A stretch of 54,990 bases of DNA, from contig JAANBB010000274.1 in the NCBI GenBank assembly GCA_014621425.1, positions 1 through 54,990 on the forward strand. The letters run 5' to 3'. Each line of letters opens with the position of its first letter. Position 1 is the first letter of the stretch. This document shows positions 1 through 10,900 of the stretch, one piece after another. This DNA comes from Cylindrodendrum hubeiense (Eukaryota; Ascomycota; Sordariomycetes; Hypocreales; Nectriaceae). The position numbers were made by a program, and so were the translations under genes. The notes beneath the pieces are model-generated. The model ran no database searches, was not told the origin of the DNA, and saw only the letters and a list, made by a program, of their open reading frames with translations.

Positions 1-309
1 CGGGGCGTTGGAGTCCCACAGGCTGCTGAGCCCGCCGGCTTGCTGGGACGCACTGCCGACGGCGCCGCGGCGGGCGCCGACCTGTGGGTTGACGAGGACG
101 GGCTGGGGCGTCTGGGTCGGAGCCTTGGGGTCCGGGGGCAGCCACGAGGGGAAGGGCCGGCCCTTTTCGCCGTAGTAGCCGCGGAGGACACGGCACACGT
201 GGGTATCGTCGTCGGTTTCGCCGTCGGCGTCGCCCGCGAGGTAGGTGGAGCGGAGGTTGGAGATCTGGGATGAGGTTTTGGTGATGAGGTTGGAGTACCA
301 GGAAGCCAT
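1..309 (-). CDS. Mso1-like Sec1-binding exocytosis protein, N-terminal part (cut by window edge)
   Basis: The start codon is at 309 and the frame stays open to base 1, giving 103 residues with no stop, so the gene continues outside the window. The N-terminus reads MASWYSNLITKTSSQISNLR, followed by a DDDTHVCRVLRGYYGEKGR stretch and PFPSWLPPDP. This is the fungal Mso1 Sec1-binding region. In yeast, Mso1 binds the Sec1/Munc18 protein Sec1 and the Rab Sec4 at sites of polarised secretion and helps SNARE-driven vesicle fusion. After about residue 60 the protein becomes Pro/Gln/Gly-rich and looks disordered, as expected for the family. The family match is clear by motif. Gene length and any introns cannot be judged. 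Confidence 0.8.
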   Translation of the reverse strand, partial: MASWYSNLITKTSSQISNLRSTYLAGDADGETDDDTHVCRVLRGYYGEKGRPFPSWLPPDPKAPTQTPQPVLVNPQVGARRGAVGSASQQAGGLSSLWDSNAP

Positions 310-1510
310 GGCGAGCGGGTGGTGGGCGAGTCCGTCACTGCAGCTATGTGTCGATCAATTGCCGTGTGTCTGCGAGTGCGTCCCGGGCGATTGGGCGTGG
401 TGCGTTTCGACCCTGGCGTGTCGTGGTGGCGTGTGATCGTTCGTATGTCGTTTGTATGAAGGGGGGGGGATTTGGGTGCTACACGAGGGTGGATGTGCAG
501 CAAGCGGACGTCTGCTTCCGCCAGAAGCGCGGCGTGCGTCGGGGATGCGAAGCGGCGGGATTGGCGAGATGGGTTCAATCGTTTTTCAATTTCGAGTCGC
601 TGTTCCGTTGCGCGGGTCGAGGTCGTTGGAGTCGCAGAAAGAAGCCAAGTTGGCAAGTTGGAGGAATGTGTGAGGTTGAAGAGGGGACAGGGAGGCGATG
701 GAGTCGGTGACGTTGGAGAGCGAAGTGGGCTGGTTTCATAGCTGCCTGAGCTAAAATGGGCGACTAGGTAGGGATTGTAGGACTGGGGAGGGCCCTGGTA
801 TGGTGGGGGTCGGTGCAGGGTAGCCCGCTTTGACTTGGTCGATTTGTTTGCAACCTACTTGCACACTCGAGATGCGCTAGGTAGGACATGGGTGGTAGGA
901 CTGGTAGGACGACAAGGCATCACAGACATGGAAACAGGCAGTGGCCGTGGTCTAAAAATGGCGAGGCATCTACTAATATCAAGACTAAGAAGCTGAGGGC
1001 CCCTCTATTGCTTCACACGCTAGCTTTACGTCGCTTTGCAGACACAGTCAGATAGAACATTCATCCCTTCAGTGCACGCCGTCCACCGCCCGGGTCACCC
1101 CAACCAGAGATTTCGCGAATAATGGCATTCAGATGGAGCGTGATGATCATGATGAATGAATATTTCTGTTCAAAATAATGTTTGTTCAAGTACTGTTGGT
1201 TCACCCAACTTTAAAGTTGTCCCTCCCTCTAGAAAATGACCCCACTTCTCCATGGCCGACGGCAGTCCAACACTAGTCCTGCATGGCATCCCCAACATGG
1301 AAAACAAGCTGCGACAACGACAAGAGAGAAAAGACACACATCGGCAAGAGGTAATAAACTATTTTGGTATCCGGTACACCGCCCAATGCTATTCTTCTTC
1401 CTCGTCCTCACCCCCTTCCTCTTTTTTGGTGTTCCGACAGAAGCGCATTCATGTCGGAGAGATAAAAACTCCAAAACGCCGTAGTCGCCATGTATAGACA
1501 GACTCCCATT
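310..1510. other. Intergenic spacer: MSO1-like promoter side and MAK16 3' side
   Basis: No coding pattern is convincing here. The spacer contains several TAGG-type direct repeats (ctaggtaggac, gtggtaggac and tggtaggac near 868-912; taggtaggg near 765-775). The part next to 309 is the presumed promoter and leader of the MSO1-like gene. The AT-richer part at 1130-1230 is probably 3' sequence of MAK16. Confidence 0.5.
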
Positions 1511-2551
1511 TTACCAAGTAAGGTCATTGGTAAGCGTCAGCTTCTCCTTCTCCTCCTGTCGGGGCTTCTTGTTCTTCATCTTGACGACACGTCCGCGCTT
1601 TCGCTTGTTGCCAGCAATCTCCGACTCGGACTCGTCGCTGTCGGCCTCATCCTCTTCCTCTTCATCATCATCGCTGCCGAGCCAATCCTCCAGGTCGCCC
1701 AGCTCCTCCTCGCTCTCGTCAAGGTCAGACACGTACTCGACGACCTTCTCGAGGTCATCGTCCTCGTCCTCATCACTGTCCCAGTCCTCAACCTCGTCGC
1801 CGTCCTCGGTGAGACCCTTGTCCATGTCCTTGTCCCGCTTGCCCTCGCCTTCACGCTCCATAGCGTTGAGGACCTTCTTCCAGATGTCCTCGCTGACGTT
1901 GAGGGGCTGGTCACCATAGGCGCCCTGTCGCAGTCGCTCCACCAGCTCGCGCTCGATGGTGCGCTCCAGTTTGGCGGCGGCCTCGGCCTTGCGCTCACGG
2001 GCTCGCTCACGGTGCCTGATCTTGGGGGCCATCTTGGGAACCAGCTTCTCGCCTAGGCGCTCATCCTCGGCGGCGATGCGGCGCATGCGAATTTGGACCT
2101 GTGTCAAGCGGGTAAGGCGCTGCTTGCACTTGTGAATGAGGAACTTGGGCCAGTAGATGAGGCGATCGTCAATCTGGTCAAGGGCCTTGTTGTAGTTGTT
2201 GGACAGCTTGATTCGCTCCCACATCTTGGAGGGGAGATGAGCGCGCTCAATCGTCTTCATGTAGAGGTAGAGGGTCTGCTTAGTCGGGTGCTGGCGAATC
2301 GTGGCATAGCGGGAGTTTGCGAGGGGGCATGACTGGCGGTTGCAGAGGCCGGTAACATTGTGCTCGCTGCGGCAGAAGTTCTGCTTCTTCTCAGTTCTGG
2401 GGAAAGGTTAGTGCAAGATTCGAGGACATTCACCTTGGGCTTATCGAGGAGCCAAGGGCCGAGAGATTGGAAGAAAGAGAGTGCCAACATACTTTAACTT
2501 GAAGGAGCAGAACTGCTGGTTGATGATCTGCCAGATGATTTCGTCCGACAT
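1511..2551 (-). CDS. MAK16: Mak16, 60S ribosome biogenesis factor
   Basis: There are two exons, 2551-2493 and 2396-1511, separated by a 96-nt intron with a GTATGT donor and CAG acceptor. Together they give 314 residues, the usual fungal length. The N-terminus [20 protein letters not shown] runs across the junction into [20 protein letters not shown], which holds the conserved Cys residues of the L28e/Mak16 N-domain. [15 protein letters not shown] and [20 protein letters not shown] are family signatures. The C-terminus is a long Asp/Glu-rich acidic tract followed by a basic KRKRGR segment, typical of nucleolar assembly factors. Mak16 acts in early pre-60S particles with Rpf1 and Nsa1. The gene is divergent from VPS55, and 788 bp separate the two start codons. 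Confidence 0.96.
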
Positions 2552-3339
2552 CTTGGGCAACTGGGGGTGAGAGGAAGCCTCCCTTTTTGTCAATTGATAG
2601 GATGTTCGTCTTGCGAAGAGGTGCACCAGCCCGAAGAGAGGATCTTATCGGAGTATCTCGTCTCTGGGAAAAGACTGAGAGATGTAGAGAGAGAGAACGA
2701 AAGGCGGCAGCGGGGCCCTGTTTTTTTCCTCTGCTTCTCTCGCCGTCGGATTTTTTTTCTGGGTCCCGTCTGCTCTGGTTCGCTTTTGCTGGGCGGCAGG
2801 ACGCTCGGGCCACATGCACCCTCCGCCCAACCACTCCTTCCCTGGCAGCGCTCCAATCCCGGTCACTGCTGACCAGAATACCCACCTCACCGCCTTCCGT
2901 GTTGGAGGCTAGCACGCTGCAGCCCGGAGCTTCGGGGGCTGCGTTTCTCCGCGCGGCTGAGCCAGGCTTTGCCGCCGGAGCAACCATCCCATGACGGCGC
3001 GAGGTACGTACCCTTTTTGGGGTGACGACGAGGCGATAGCATCACGACCGAACTGGCCCGCCCCAGCCTCAGCCGCGCAACTACTGCCACTACCACTACC
3101 ACATCAACCGCCACCCACTCACCTGCTCCACACGCGCGCATCCGCCTCTCCTCCTCCAGCTGAGCGCATTGCTCGCATCTCTCTACTCCTTCGACTCTCC
3201 TCCTTCTCTTCCCCCGCGGGGGCTTGCAACGAACCGGCCAAGTCCTATTCCCGCCCTTGTCCTCGCCGACGTCACCCGCGTCCTCCGATCATCGCATTCG
3301 ACCTTTCCACCGCAGCCTACAACCCGCAAACCGCCCACC
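2552..3339. promoter_or_regulatory. Divergent promoter region MAK16 / VPS55
   Basis: This 788-bp interval separates the two start codons and must hold both promoters and leaders. The VPS55 side is pyrimidine-rich (C/T runs over about 3080-3330), a common feature just upstream of fungal start codons. Short frames that cross it on both strands are low-complexity and match no family I recognise. Confidence 0.6.
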
Positions 3340-3878
3340 ATGCCGACCGCCGGCCTCAAGACCATCATCGCCCTCTCCTTTGTCCTCGCCGTGGGCTTCC
3401 TCCTCGTCATCCTCTCCTGCGCCCTCTGGAAGGTCTACTACCCGCTCCTCGTCGTCGCCACCTACATCCTCGCTCCGGTGCCCAACTGGATCTGCGGCCT
3501 TTGCGCCAACCCCGATGACTTCGTCGAGAGCTCCGGCGCCGCTGTCCTTGACCTCGGTCGCTTCTTTACCGGCTTCTTTGTCGTTATGGGAATGGGTACG
3601 TTGCTCTGTCATCATCTTCTCTGCTTCGGCGCAGGCAGCAGCACGCGGAAATCGAGGAATCACAAGATTCTGCTGATGCCTGTCGTCTTACGGACAATCC
3701 GACATCTACCTGTTGTTCCATTGCTAACGCATCTCCCCGTCTAGCCCTCCCCGTTGTCCTCGCGCATTCCGGCCTCATCGAGGTCCAGGCCATGATCATG
3801 TCCATAGTCGGAGGCCTGCTCATCTATGGCACCATCATCAGCTTCAGCATGTTCTTCCACGAGGAACAGGAGTTCTAA
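3340..3878 (+). CDS. VPS55: Vps55, endosomal sorting membrane protein (LEPROT/OB-RGRP family)
   Basis: There are two exons, 3340-3595 and 3745-3878, joined across a 149-nt intron (GTACGT donor, TAG acceptor). The product is 129 residues. It has four hydrophobic segments: about residues 6-27, 32-50, 68-88 across the splice junction, and 100-120. A VPNWICGLCANPDD loop lies between the second and third. The pattern VVLAHSGLIEVQAMIMSIVG is typical of Vps55/LEPROT. In yeast Vps55 forms a complex with Vps68 and is needed for late endosome to vacuole transport. The start has a good context (CACCATGCC). It converges with ABZ1 downstream. Confidence 0.95.
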
Positions 3879-4458
3879 ACGCGACTCCCTGCGCACGCAC
3901 TCGCTCACGCCAACTCTCGTGCTCTCGGCTCCTGTCACTGCGGCCTTGAAGGGAAACCCTGCGGTGTCGAAGGAGAATGGGAAAGCGCGCTTCACGTTTG
4001 CACGGCGGGATGAATACACGACCGCCTGCACAACACATGTACGATTCAGGAGGGGGGAGTTTAAACCTGGGCATTCAGCGGTCATGTCAGTAGTGTCGAT
4101 GTCTGTATCTGCGTCTGTGTTGGACAAGGGAAGCTTCAGTATCTATCCGGCGGCAAAGAGAGACAATATTAGGTTGTCAATGGTGTGGTAATTCCATGCT
4201 ATAAAATCTGCCTATCTGCTCGCTCCAGGACTTTGATCGCTGTCTCGTGGTTTCCTTGCTTGCGTCTTCTTCCTTCTAATGCTGTTGAATCCCAAAAACT
4301 CCGACGATGTGTACGTTGAGGTATCATGTCCAATGTCAAAGCCCGTGCCGCCCATGCTCAAAAATCTAACCAATATTCTATCCCATCTCGTTCACTCCCT
4401 CCGTCTGACTCTGTCCCTAGCTCATTTCCATGGTTACATGGTTCCATGTAAATACCAT
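3879..4458. other. Convergent 3' spacer VPS55 / ABZ1
   Basis: This interval of about 580 bp lies between two convergent stop codons. I see no coding signal. It is assigned to the 3' untranslated regions and terminators of both genes. Confidence 0.5.
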
Positions 4459-7125
4459 CTAAGCTGTATCTCGAAAGACCCCCATCGGGCCCGCAAGTTT
4501 CGTAAACATCTCATCCCGCTCTCCCTCAGGAGTGCTCAGAATCGTCACCGCGCCTCCGGCCCCGATCCGCCAAACCTCTCGCGGTTCCGTCTCGCCGGCT
4601 GCCTCATCTGGGGGAGCCTCCTCATCGTCCCACCGGAACATGGTGCGGATCGTGACGCTCCAATCACCAGCTCCGGTGACGTCCATGTATCCCACGACGC
4701 CCGAGTACAAGCTGCGTTCTTGCTGGCCCTCGATGACCTGAAGGATTTCGCAACTGCGCTTCTTGGGCGCTCCTGTCATGCTGCCTGGCGGAAGAGCCGC
4801 GGCTAGCGCATCGAGGCCTGTGTAAGCAGATGGAGAGTCATAATCACCACGCCGCATTCCGTCAATCTTGTCCTGCTGGTAGCCCGGGAGCTGTCCGTTA
4901 ACAACCGTAATCATCTGAAAGACGGTCGCATACTCCTCAACCTTCATCAGGTCAGGAACAATTACGTTGCCAACGCCGCATACGCCATGCAGGTCGTGAC
5001 GGACCAAGTCCACGATCATCAGGTTCTCAGCCTCCTCCTTGGGAATGTGGAGGATCTTCTCCGCCTGAGCCACTGTCGACACAGCCACTGACTTACGGAC
5101 GGTGCCCTTCATCGGCCGCATCGAGCACAGCCCGGTGCTGCTGTGGCTCAGGAATCGCTCAGGGGAACTGCTCAGCATCGTTGCGCCGCCAAGACGAATG
5201 AAAGATCCAAAGGGGGCCGGCTGTCGTTTTCGTAGAGTCTGATAGATTGACCATGGAGTTGAATCGTAGCTCGTTTGCTGTTTCGCCCCATTGGCTTGTT
5301 GAACGCCGTTGGTGATGCTCGGCCGTGGTCCTCGCGGCCGAGTCATGGTCGTCTGGGATGTGAGGCACAGCTCGTATGACTCTCCAGCGGCGATAAAATC
5401 CTGGCAAGCCTGCACTTGCTCCTCATAGGCGGTTGGGCACGGCGTGCGTATCTTCGCGCGGTGGTTGAGATGCCCGTTCTGAACTAAGCTTTTGTGCACA
5501 TTGACATGGCCATTGGTATGGCCATTCACGTGTCCATTGACGCCGTTGCGTTCAGATCGCAGCCAGCCGTGAGATGTCTGGATCTTGTCCGTCACAGACA
5601 TAAGCCACTCGTCGTCTGAGCCTCGGGGCCTCAGGTGCTGGACATGAGCAACGCCAGCTTTGTGATCTAGCACAAGACTCTTGGACACCCAGGCCAAACA
5701 GACATCGGGTCGTCTGTGACCCCTATCCCCAGATACCATCTTCTTGTCGAGTCCCTGTAGTCCCATCTCATACGTAATGAACCCCATAAACCCGCCTTTG
5801 AATGCCGAGTTGGTGTCGGTTGAGTTGCGCGGGTGGCTTCGCGCCTCCCAGAAGTCTGAGATGATCTCCCACACGTTGGTGGCGCCGTCGTCAAGGCTGA
5901 CCGTCTCGACTCGGCCCAAGCTGCCATCCAGTCCCGGGAGACGCACTGTTACGAAGTTGTCGGACACATGGAACTCGAATCGCAAGGCCGTCTCCACCTC
6001 AAGCGCCACGATGCTGCTCAGCGCCAACGGATCACCGTTCTTCGAGCTCGACGAGTCGAGGATGATGGACTCGCCGGCTGTGAGGCCAAGTGCCTCCACG
6101 ACTTCGGGTACTCCAACTCCATGCGGCAGCGGAATCGTGCGGTATGTATACTCACAGTCCCGTCCAACATCTCTCAGCGCTCCGCTCTTCCACCACTCCG
6201 CCTCCCCGTCCCGCCTCACCGCCCTCCGCTTGTGCGCCGCCACGGATTCGAGATGGTTCGGCGGTGACAATGTCTGGATCTGCAGCAGCGAATCATCGCG
6301 AATCCTCCGTCCGCGGGCCTCGTTCCACCGCAGCGCGGAGCGGAACCAGTTCTCCAGCACGGCATGTGCGGCGGGCTCGGTGCACACCGACTCCAGGTGG
6401 TACTGCAGACCCCAGAACGGCTTGGAGACGTGCCGGACGCCCATCAAGATGCGCTCGCCGCGGCCGTCCTCACGGGTCTCTGTCGCCCACGCCAGGGGCT
6501 GCAGCTCGGGGGCCTTTGCCGTGGGAGCCCAGCGCGCAAGCCGTCGCCACTCTTCATAGAGCATATCCGGGTCGTCATCCTGCCCAATATCGGCGCAAAG
6601 GCTGTGGTACAGCGTCGCTTTGAAGTCAGGCACCCGGTGGAAAATATCCCCCGGCACGTCGTCCCGATGCTCAATCTCTCTCACCATGCCGTGCAGCCCC
6701 CGCTGGAGGCGGCGGATCGCTCCGCCATGCGCGGCGACAAGGCTCTGGAATCCAAGGCAGATGCCCAGCACCGGCACTTGAAGATGCGGGGGAAGATGCC
6801 AGAGCAGTCGGAAAGCGCCGACATCGTCCGGGTTGAGCGGCGATCCGGGGCCGGGTCCGCACACGACGGCATCAAACTGCGCGAGGTTATTGACAAACTC
6901 GGCCTCGGTCCACCGCACCGGGCCGCTCTCGTCACCATCTGCAGTCTTTTCCAGCGTCGACAAGTCGATCCGGATGACAAATACCTCAGCGCCGAGAATC
7001 GTCCTCAGCAGCGACACAATGTTGTTGGTGAAAGAGTCGTAGGCGTCGATGAAGAGAATGCGCCTCGGCCGCGCTGCCGAAGCTGAAGCCGCAGCCTCAG
7101 ATTCGACTCTCGACCCCATCGCCAT
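4459..7125 (-). CDS. ABZ1: Bifunctional 4-amino-4-deoxychorismate synthase (PabA-PabB fusion), folate pathway
   Basis: This is a single uninterrupted frame of 888 residues. The N-terminal glutamine amidotransferase (about residues 22-265) has DAYDSFTNN, VCGPGPGSP, the nucleophile Cys123 in GICLGFQ, and an HxE pair in LQYHLES. The C-terminal chorismate-binding synthase (about 330-880) has SSSPERFLS, PMKGT, DLVRHDL and PPGSMTGAPKKRS. The Lys in PMKGT is the residue that distinguishes aminodeoxychorismate synthases (PIKGT) from anthranilate synthases (PIAGT), so the PABA assignment is preferred. The enzyme turns chorismate and glutamine into aminodeoxychorismate for p-aminobenzoate and folate. 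A spacer at about residues 540-570 (DNA near 5460-5560) is rich in repeated NGH triplets and looks like a disordered insertion. Gcn4-type elements lie about 370 bp upstream. Confidence 0.97.
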   Translation of the reverse strand: MAMGSRVESEAAASASAARPRRILFIDAYDSFTNNIVSLLRTILGAEVFVIRIDLSTLEKTADGDESGPVRWTEAEFVNNLAQFDAVVCGPGPGSPLNPDDVGAFRLLWHLPPHLQVPVLGICLGFQSLVAAHGGAIRRLQRGLHGMVREIEHRDDVPGDIFHRVPDFKATLYHSLCADIGQDDDPDMLYEEWRRLARWAPTAKAPELQPLAWATETREDGRGERILMGVRHVSKPFWGLQYHLESVCTEPAAHAVLENWFRSALRWNEARGRRIRDDSLLQIQTLSPPNHLESVAAHKRRAVRRDGEAEWWKSGALRDVGRDCEYTYRTIPLPHGVGVPEVVEALGLTAGESIILDSSSSKNGDPLALSSIVALEVETALRFEFHVSDNFVTVRLPGLDGSLGRVETVSLDDGATNVWEIISDFWEARSHPRNSTDTNSAFKGGFMGFITYEMGLQGLDKKMVSGDRGHRRPDVCLAWVSKSLVLDHKAGVAHVQHLRPRGSDDEWLMSVTDKIQTSHGWLRSERNGVNGHVNGHTNGHVNVHKSLVQNGHLNHRAKIRTPCPTAYEEQVQACQDFIAAGESYELCLTSQTTMTRPRGPRPSITNGVQQANGAKQQTSYDSTPWSIYQTLRKRQPAPFGSFIRLGGATMLSSSPERFLSHSSTGLCSMRPMKGTVRKSVAVSTVAQAEKILHIPKEEAENLMIVDLVRHDLHGVCGVGNVIVPDLMKVEEYATVFQMITVVNGQLPGYQQDKIDGMRRGDYDSPSAYTGLDALAAALPPGSMTGAPKKRSCEILQVIEGQQERSLYSGVVGYMDVTGAGDWSVTIRTMFRWDDEEAPPDEAAGETEPREVWRIGAGGAVTILSTPEGERDEMFTKLAGPMGVFRDTA

Positions 7126-7372
7126 CTCGTCGGTCGGCCCTTTCCCCCTCTAAGAAATCGTTCCAAAGAGAAGATGCACGTAATCAACACGCGCTAAGTC
7201 GATGTGAAGATGAAGAAGAAGGGAGTGCGAGAAAACCCGATAAGGCCTCCTGCGGCATTCAAATATATTTCTGCCGCGAAAAGCCGCTGCCGCTGTTGCT
7301 GCTGACTCGGATGGCGAGCGCGATACGCCGATCAGGGCGGAACGACTCCTCCCTATGCCGGGTGCTAAGGAA

Positions 7373-7411
7373 GGTACCAAGGTTAAGTACCAGGTTAAAG
7401 TACCAAGTTAA
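7373..7411. repeat. Imperfect 13-bp tandem repeat, three copies
   Basis: The units read GGTACCAAGGTTAA, GTACCAGGTTAAA and GTACCAAGTTAA, head to tail. Each contains a GTACC core and a GTTAA tail. They lie about 250 bp upstream of the ABZ1 start and could be a binding-site array or simple slippage products. Confidence 0.8.
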
Positions 7412-7485
7412 CAGTTGGGCGACTAACGCTGGTATCGACCCGTTACCCGTTAGGATGCGTCACAAAAGCCGCTGGTAACTACAAG

Positions 7486-7504
7486 TGAGTCAGTCAAGTG
7501 ACTC
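7486..7504. promoter_or_regulatory. Gcn4/CPC1-type elements upstream of ABZ1
   Basis: TGAGTCA, a full AP-1/Gcn4-class heptamer, occupies 7486-7492. A second core, TGACTC, occupies 7499-7504. Both are about 370 bp upstream of the ABZ1 start. In fungi this heptamer binds Gcn4/CPC1, the activator of amino acid and chorismate-derived biosynthesis. That it acts on ABZ1 is inferred. Confidence 0.5.
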
Positions 7505-7991
7505 TAGCGGCATGCAAAAAATCTGTCACTCGCAAGCCGTGTGGCGCCTTTATACTTTGGCGACGACGTATCAGATTCCAGGCCGTTTTAGTGGACATGT
7601 CTCTAAAAAGGGAATGTCGGCCTGTGTTAGTGGATTTGGGGGTTGATCAATGGGAAGAGCTCCCCTGAATGTGGATTTGTAGTCTCCAACGTGAACGCCC
7701 CCCTATTAGATAGCATAGACAACATTTCTTCAATATGGACAATACTCGGACATCGTCTAGATGCCAACTACTCGGTCTTATATGTTTTCAATTCGTGCTT
7801 TATCTCTGCGTTTGTATGTGTGATTATTCATCGTCTGCGTCTTCGTCTGATCACATATCTAGGTACTCGGGACTTGGCAGAGGCCTAGTCCTCCGCATTC
7901 TATACGCAACTAAGATAGGTTTTCCTCCCTTCTCCATCATGACTCCTGTCTCATGGCTCTCGGTCTCGTCCTCAATGTCGATTTGCTCTCC

Positions 7992-10900
7992 TTACTCGCG
8001 GTCCCTCGCCGTAAGCATACACGGCTGTCTCGCATGCCATATACGCCTCTGCTTAACACCCAAAGCCGCATCCATCATCGACTGCGTCTCCGACCGTGGC
8101 CGCCCCTTTGGCTTCCCTGCCGCTGATACATCTTCCCATACTTGCACCTCCTCCACCGAGGCCGTGATTTCAAACTCGCCTCGGCAGAGCGCCGTCATGC
8201 CCACAGACACCTCGGCGCTGTCGTGACCCTTGAGCTCAGGGATGAGCTGCTGCAGCGTGCCGTTCCACGCAAACTTTCGTGTAAACTCTAGTGCCACATT
8301 TGCTGGTCGGTGACAGAGGGCTGGCATGATTCTGACCAGTGGGAATATCGGCTTGGCCGTCCGGTTTGTGACGCGCACCTTAAGCGTCGTGAATTCATCC
8401 ACATATGCCACATCCCTCTCCGAGTCGCTGTCGTTCGCATCCTCTACGGTGAGTTCGATGCCAATTTCATCCACCTTGATCGCCTCAATCATGCGGGTTG
8501 TCAGTCGGATGTTTCTCATGTCGATAGTACCACTTCGCTTCGGCAAGAAAGTTGTCCGCCATGTAGCCTTGAGACAGCCAAGAATCTTCTCTCGGTACCA
8601 GAATGCTTCTCGGTTGGTTCGCTCCATTTCTGGCGAAATTTTGCTTGTGCTGACCACAAATTGTCGATTCCGTGAAGGATTCAGCGTTGGTATGGTGGCA
8701 TGCGGGTCCTCCAAGTAGACTCTCTTGACGGGGAGAATAAGGCGGGTTGTGTTTCCAGGGAGGATATTGTCTTCCACTGCCACGCCGTCATCGCTTTCTA
8801 GGCGAATTGCCATCTGGCTCGGCCATGCGTTGCGCAGGTCGAACGAGACAAGGCAGTAGTCATTCGGCTTCGCCACGACTGAGCTACCCAGGCGGTCCCA
8901 GATGGCCCGAGGAATATCTCCATGCACAGGTAATGCATCGATCCGAGCCAGCTCAACACTGGCATTAACCGTGACTGTCAGGTTCACAGACACCTGGCGG
9001 GTGTAAAACTGCTCCTTAATCTCATCCTGGGGGCAGCCAAGGTGGGTGTAGTCAACCTGGATCATGGCAGATGTTAGGCCCGGTTTCCCAAATATCTCAA
9101 AGTCGAATGTGGCCTCTCCTCCAGGGGCAATTTTGCGGCCCTGGTTACCCCGTGGTAATCGCAGCGCTTGTTTCTTCATTAAGATTAGTTCGTACTCATA
9201 TAACTCCGCCGGCGTTGCGTCTCGATTGCTGAGGGCAGCCTGAAGTGGTTCCTGCGTTGAGTCCTTGAACGAGAACAACAGAAAGTCCACAGGTGTAGTA
9301 GAGAGGTTTTGCAGAGTGACAGAAAAGACCATTCTCTCGCCTTCCAAAATCATGATTGATGACTGTGCAAGAGTTGTAGTCTTGACTACTACCAGCGGTT
9401 GCTCTTGGATCACCTTGAGGTTGAGCGTTTCCGATACCAGAGCGCGAGCGAAAGGCTTGACTGCAGTGACACTCTCATCGAGGGCCGCAATCCCCTTGGC
9501 TTTGACCTTGTCATCCCTGGACGGTGTCCATGGTGCCGAGAATATAGGGAAACGCCTCTCCCTGCATCCTCTGACCTTGATCACTGCTCCTGTGACTTTG
9601 ATGTCTCCCGCCGCCTTCGGTCGTCCCCTCAATCGTAACACTTGAGTGCGATAGGGTCCGATGACGGTAACCTCAGGAATCGGCTCAAACTCCACACCTT
9701 CAGTAGCAACTTCGATCTTCTCAATCTCCACTTCAATATCGTAGGGGTTTTGGAGCGTAATCTTGAATGTTGCTATCTCGCCAGCGACAAGATTCTCGCT
9801 AACCACCTCGTCGGGCTTCTTGAGGAAGGGGTTGTAGATGAACGGGTCCACATCCTGAGATGCCCGACTGGCAGTCGCACCGGGCAGGACGCTTTTGGCA
9901 TGGACTATCGGCGTTCTGGTGATTGCAGGGGGTTCCAGCTTGATACTCCTCACAAGAAACTCGTCCCAGTATTCTGCCGATAATGAGAGTCCCAGACGCT
10001 TCGCGAGATTGGAGGTTCTAGAGATATTGGTGGCGAGCCGTACCTGCTCATCTCGATGGATGATTGGCGACGCGTCTTCTCGTCGTGGACCCGGCGCTAC
10101 TCCTGAGCCCGCAGTGCGAAGGAGATCGCTCGAGAATTTGAGGGCCCCATTGAAATCTGGCAAGGCCTCTGAGAAATTGATACAGGCTCGGAGAATGTTC
10201 AGCTTCACGTCAGGGAAACCGAAGAACCTCGCCGAGGACTGGCCAAGTATCCTAGCAATCACCGCCTCATCTGAGTCGTCAATATCATCGGTCGAACCGA
10301 CGGTCGCTTTCTTCGCCATGTCAAAGCCGACAATACCGTAAGACCGGCAAAGGAGGCCAAGAAGTGCCTCGACGCCTTGCTCGATATCCGCATCGCCTAG
10401 ATCTAAGGCCATGGCTCCAGTGCCTGACCCTCCACTCGCTGCCAGCGAAACCAACCCTGCCGCGGGATGGATACCCATATCGGCAGCTCCTCGAGTGCGA
10501 GCCTCGACAAGGCCGCCAATGAGCACAGAAACAAGCTCTCGTATGACCATTGCCTTCTTTCGGTGGAGGCCGAGTGGTCCTAAGACAGTCGCGATGCCGC
10601 TCAATATCGCCGCTCGGTCTACAGTAGTGAGGAGTTCCGAGGCGGATGAGGGAAATGCCTTGAAAAGTATCGTAACGATTTGCTGCCTCGTTGGCGAGAC
10701 CAAGTATCGAGGAATAGCAGTCGAAGTCTGGACAGGGATAGACCCCGAAACCATAATATCCAGGGAATGCTTTCCAAGCTTGCCTTCGCTCAAATGAATA
10801 GCCGAGAGAATCTTGGCGAACCGGATATGAGTCTCGGCGAGAGCAAGAGGGGGAAGATTCTCTGCTGATATTCTTGAGTATAGGGCCAGAATACGATCCA

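Larger units (their letters stand above)
7126..7991. promoter_or_regulatory. ABZ1 upstream region
   Basis: This interval lies between the ABZ1 start and the TRS120 stop, both on the minus strand. It contains a three-unit tandem repeat of GTACCAAGGTTAA type and two TGACTC cores, listed separately. I see no gene. The part near 7900-7991 is probably TRS120 3' UTR. Confidence 0.5.

Noticed and set aside
1490..2056. 188-codon plus-strand frame
   Set aside because: Antisense to the acidic repeats of MAK16; its Leu/Val-rich make-up is the mirror of Asp/Glu codons.
5744..7086. Two plus-strand frames of 240-271 codons
   Set aside because: Both are antisense to ABZ1, whose domains and catalytic residues are clear.
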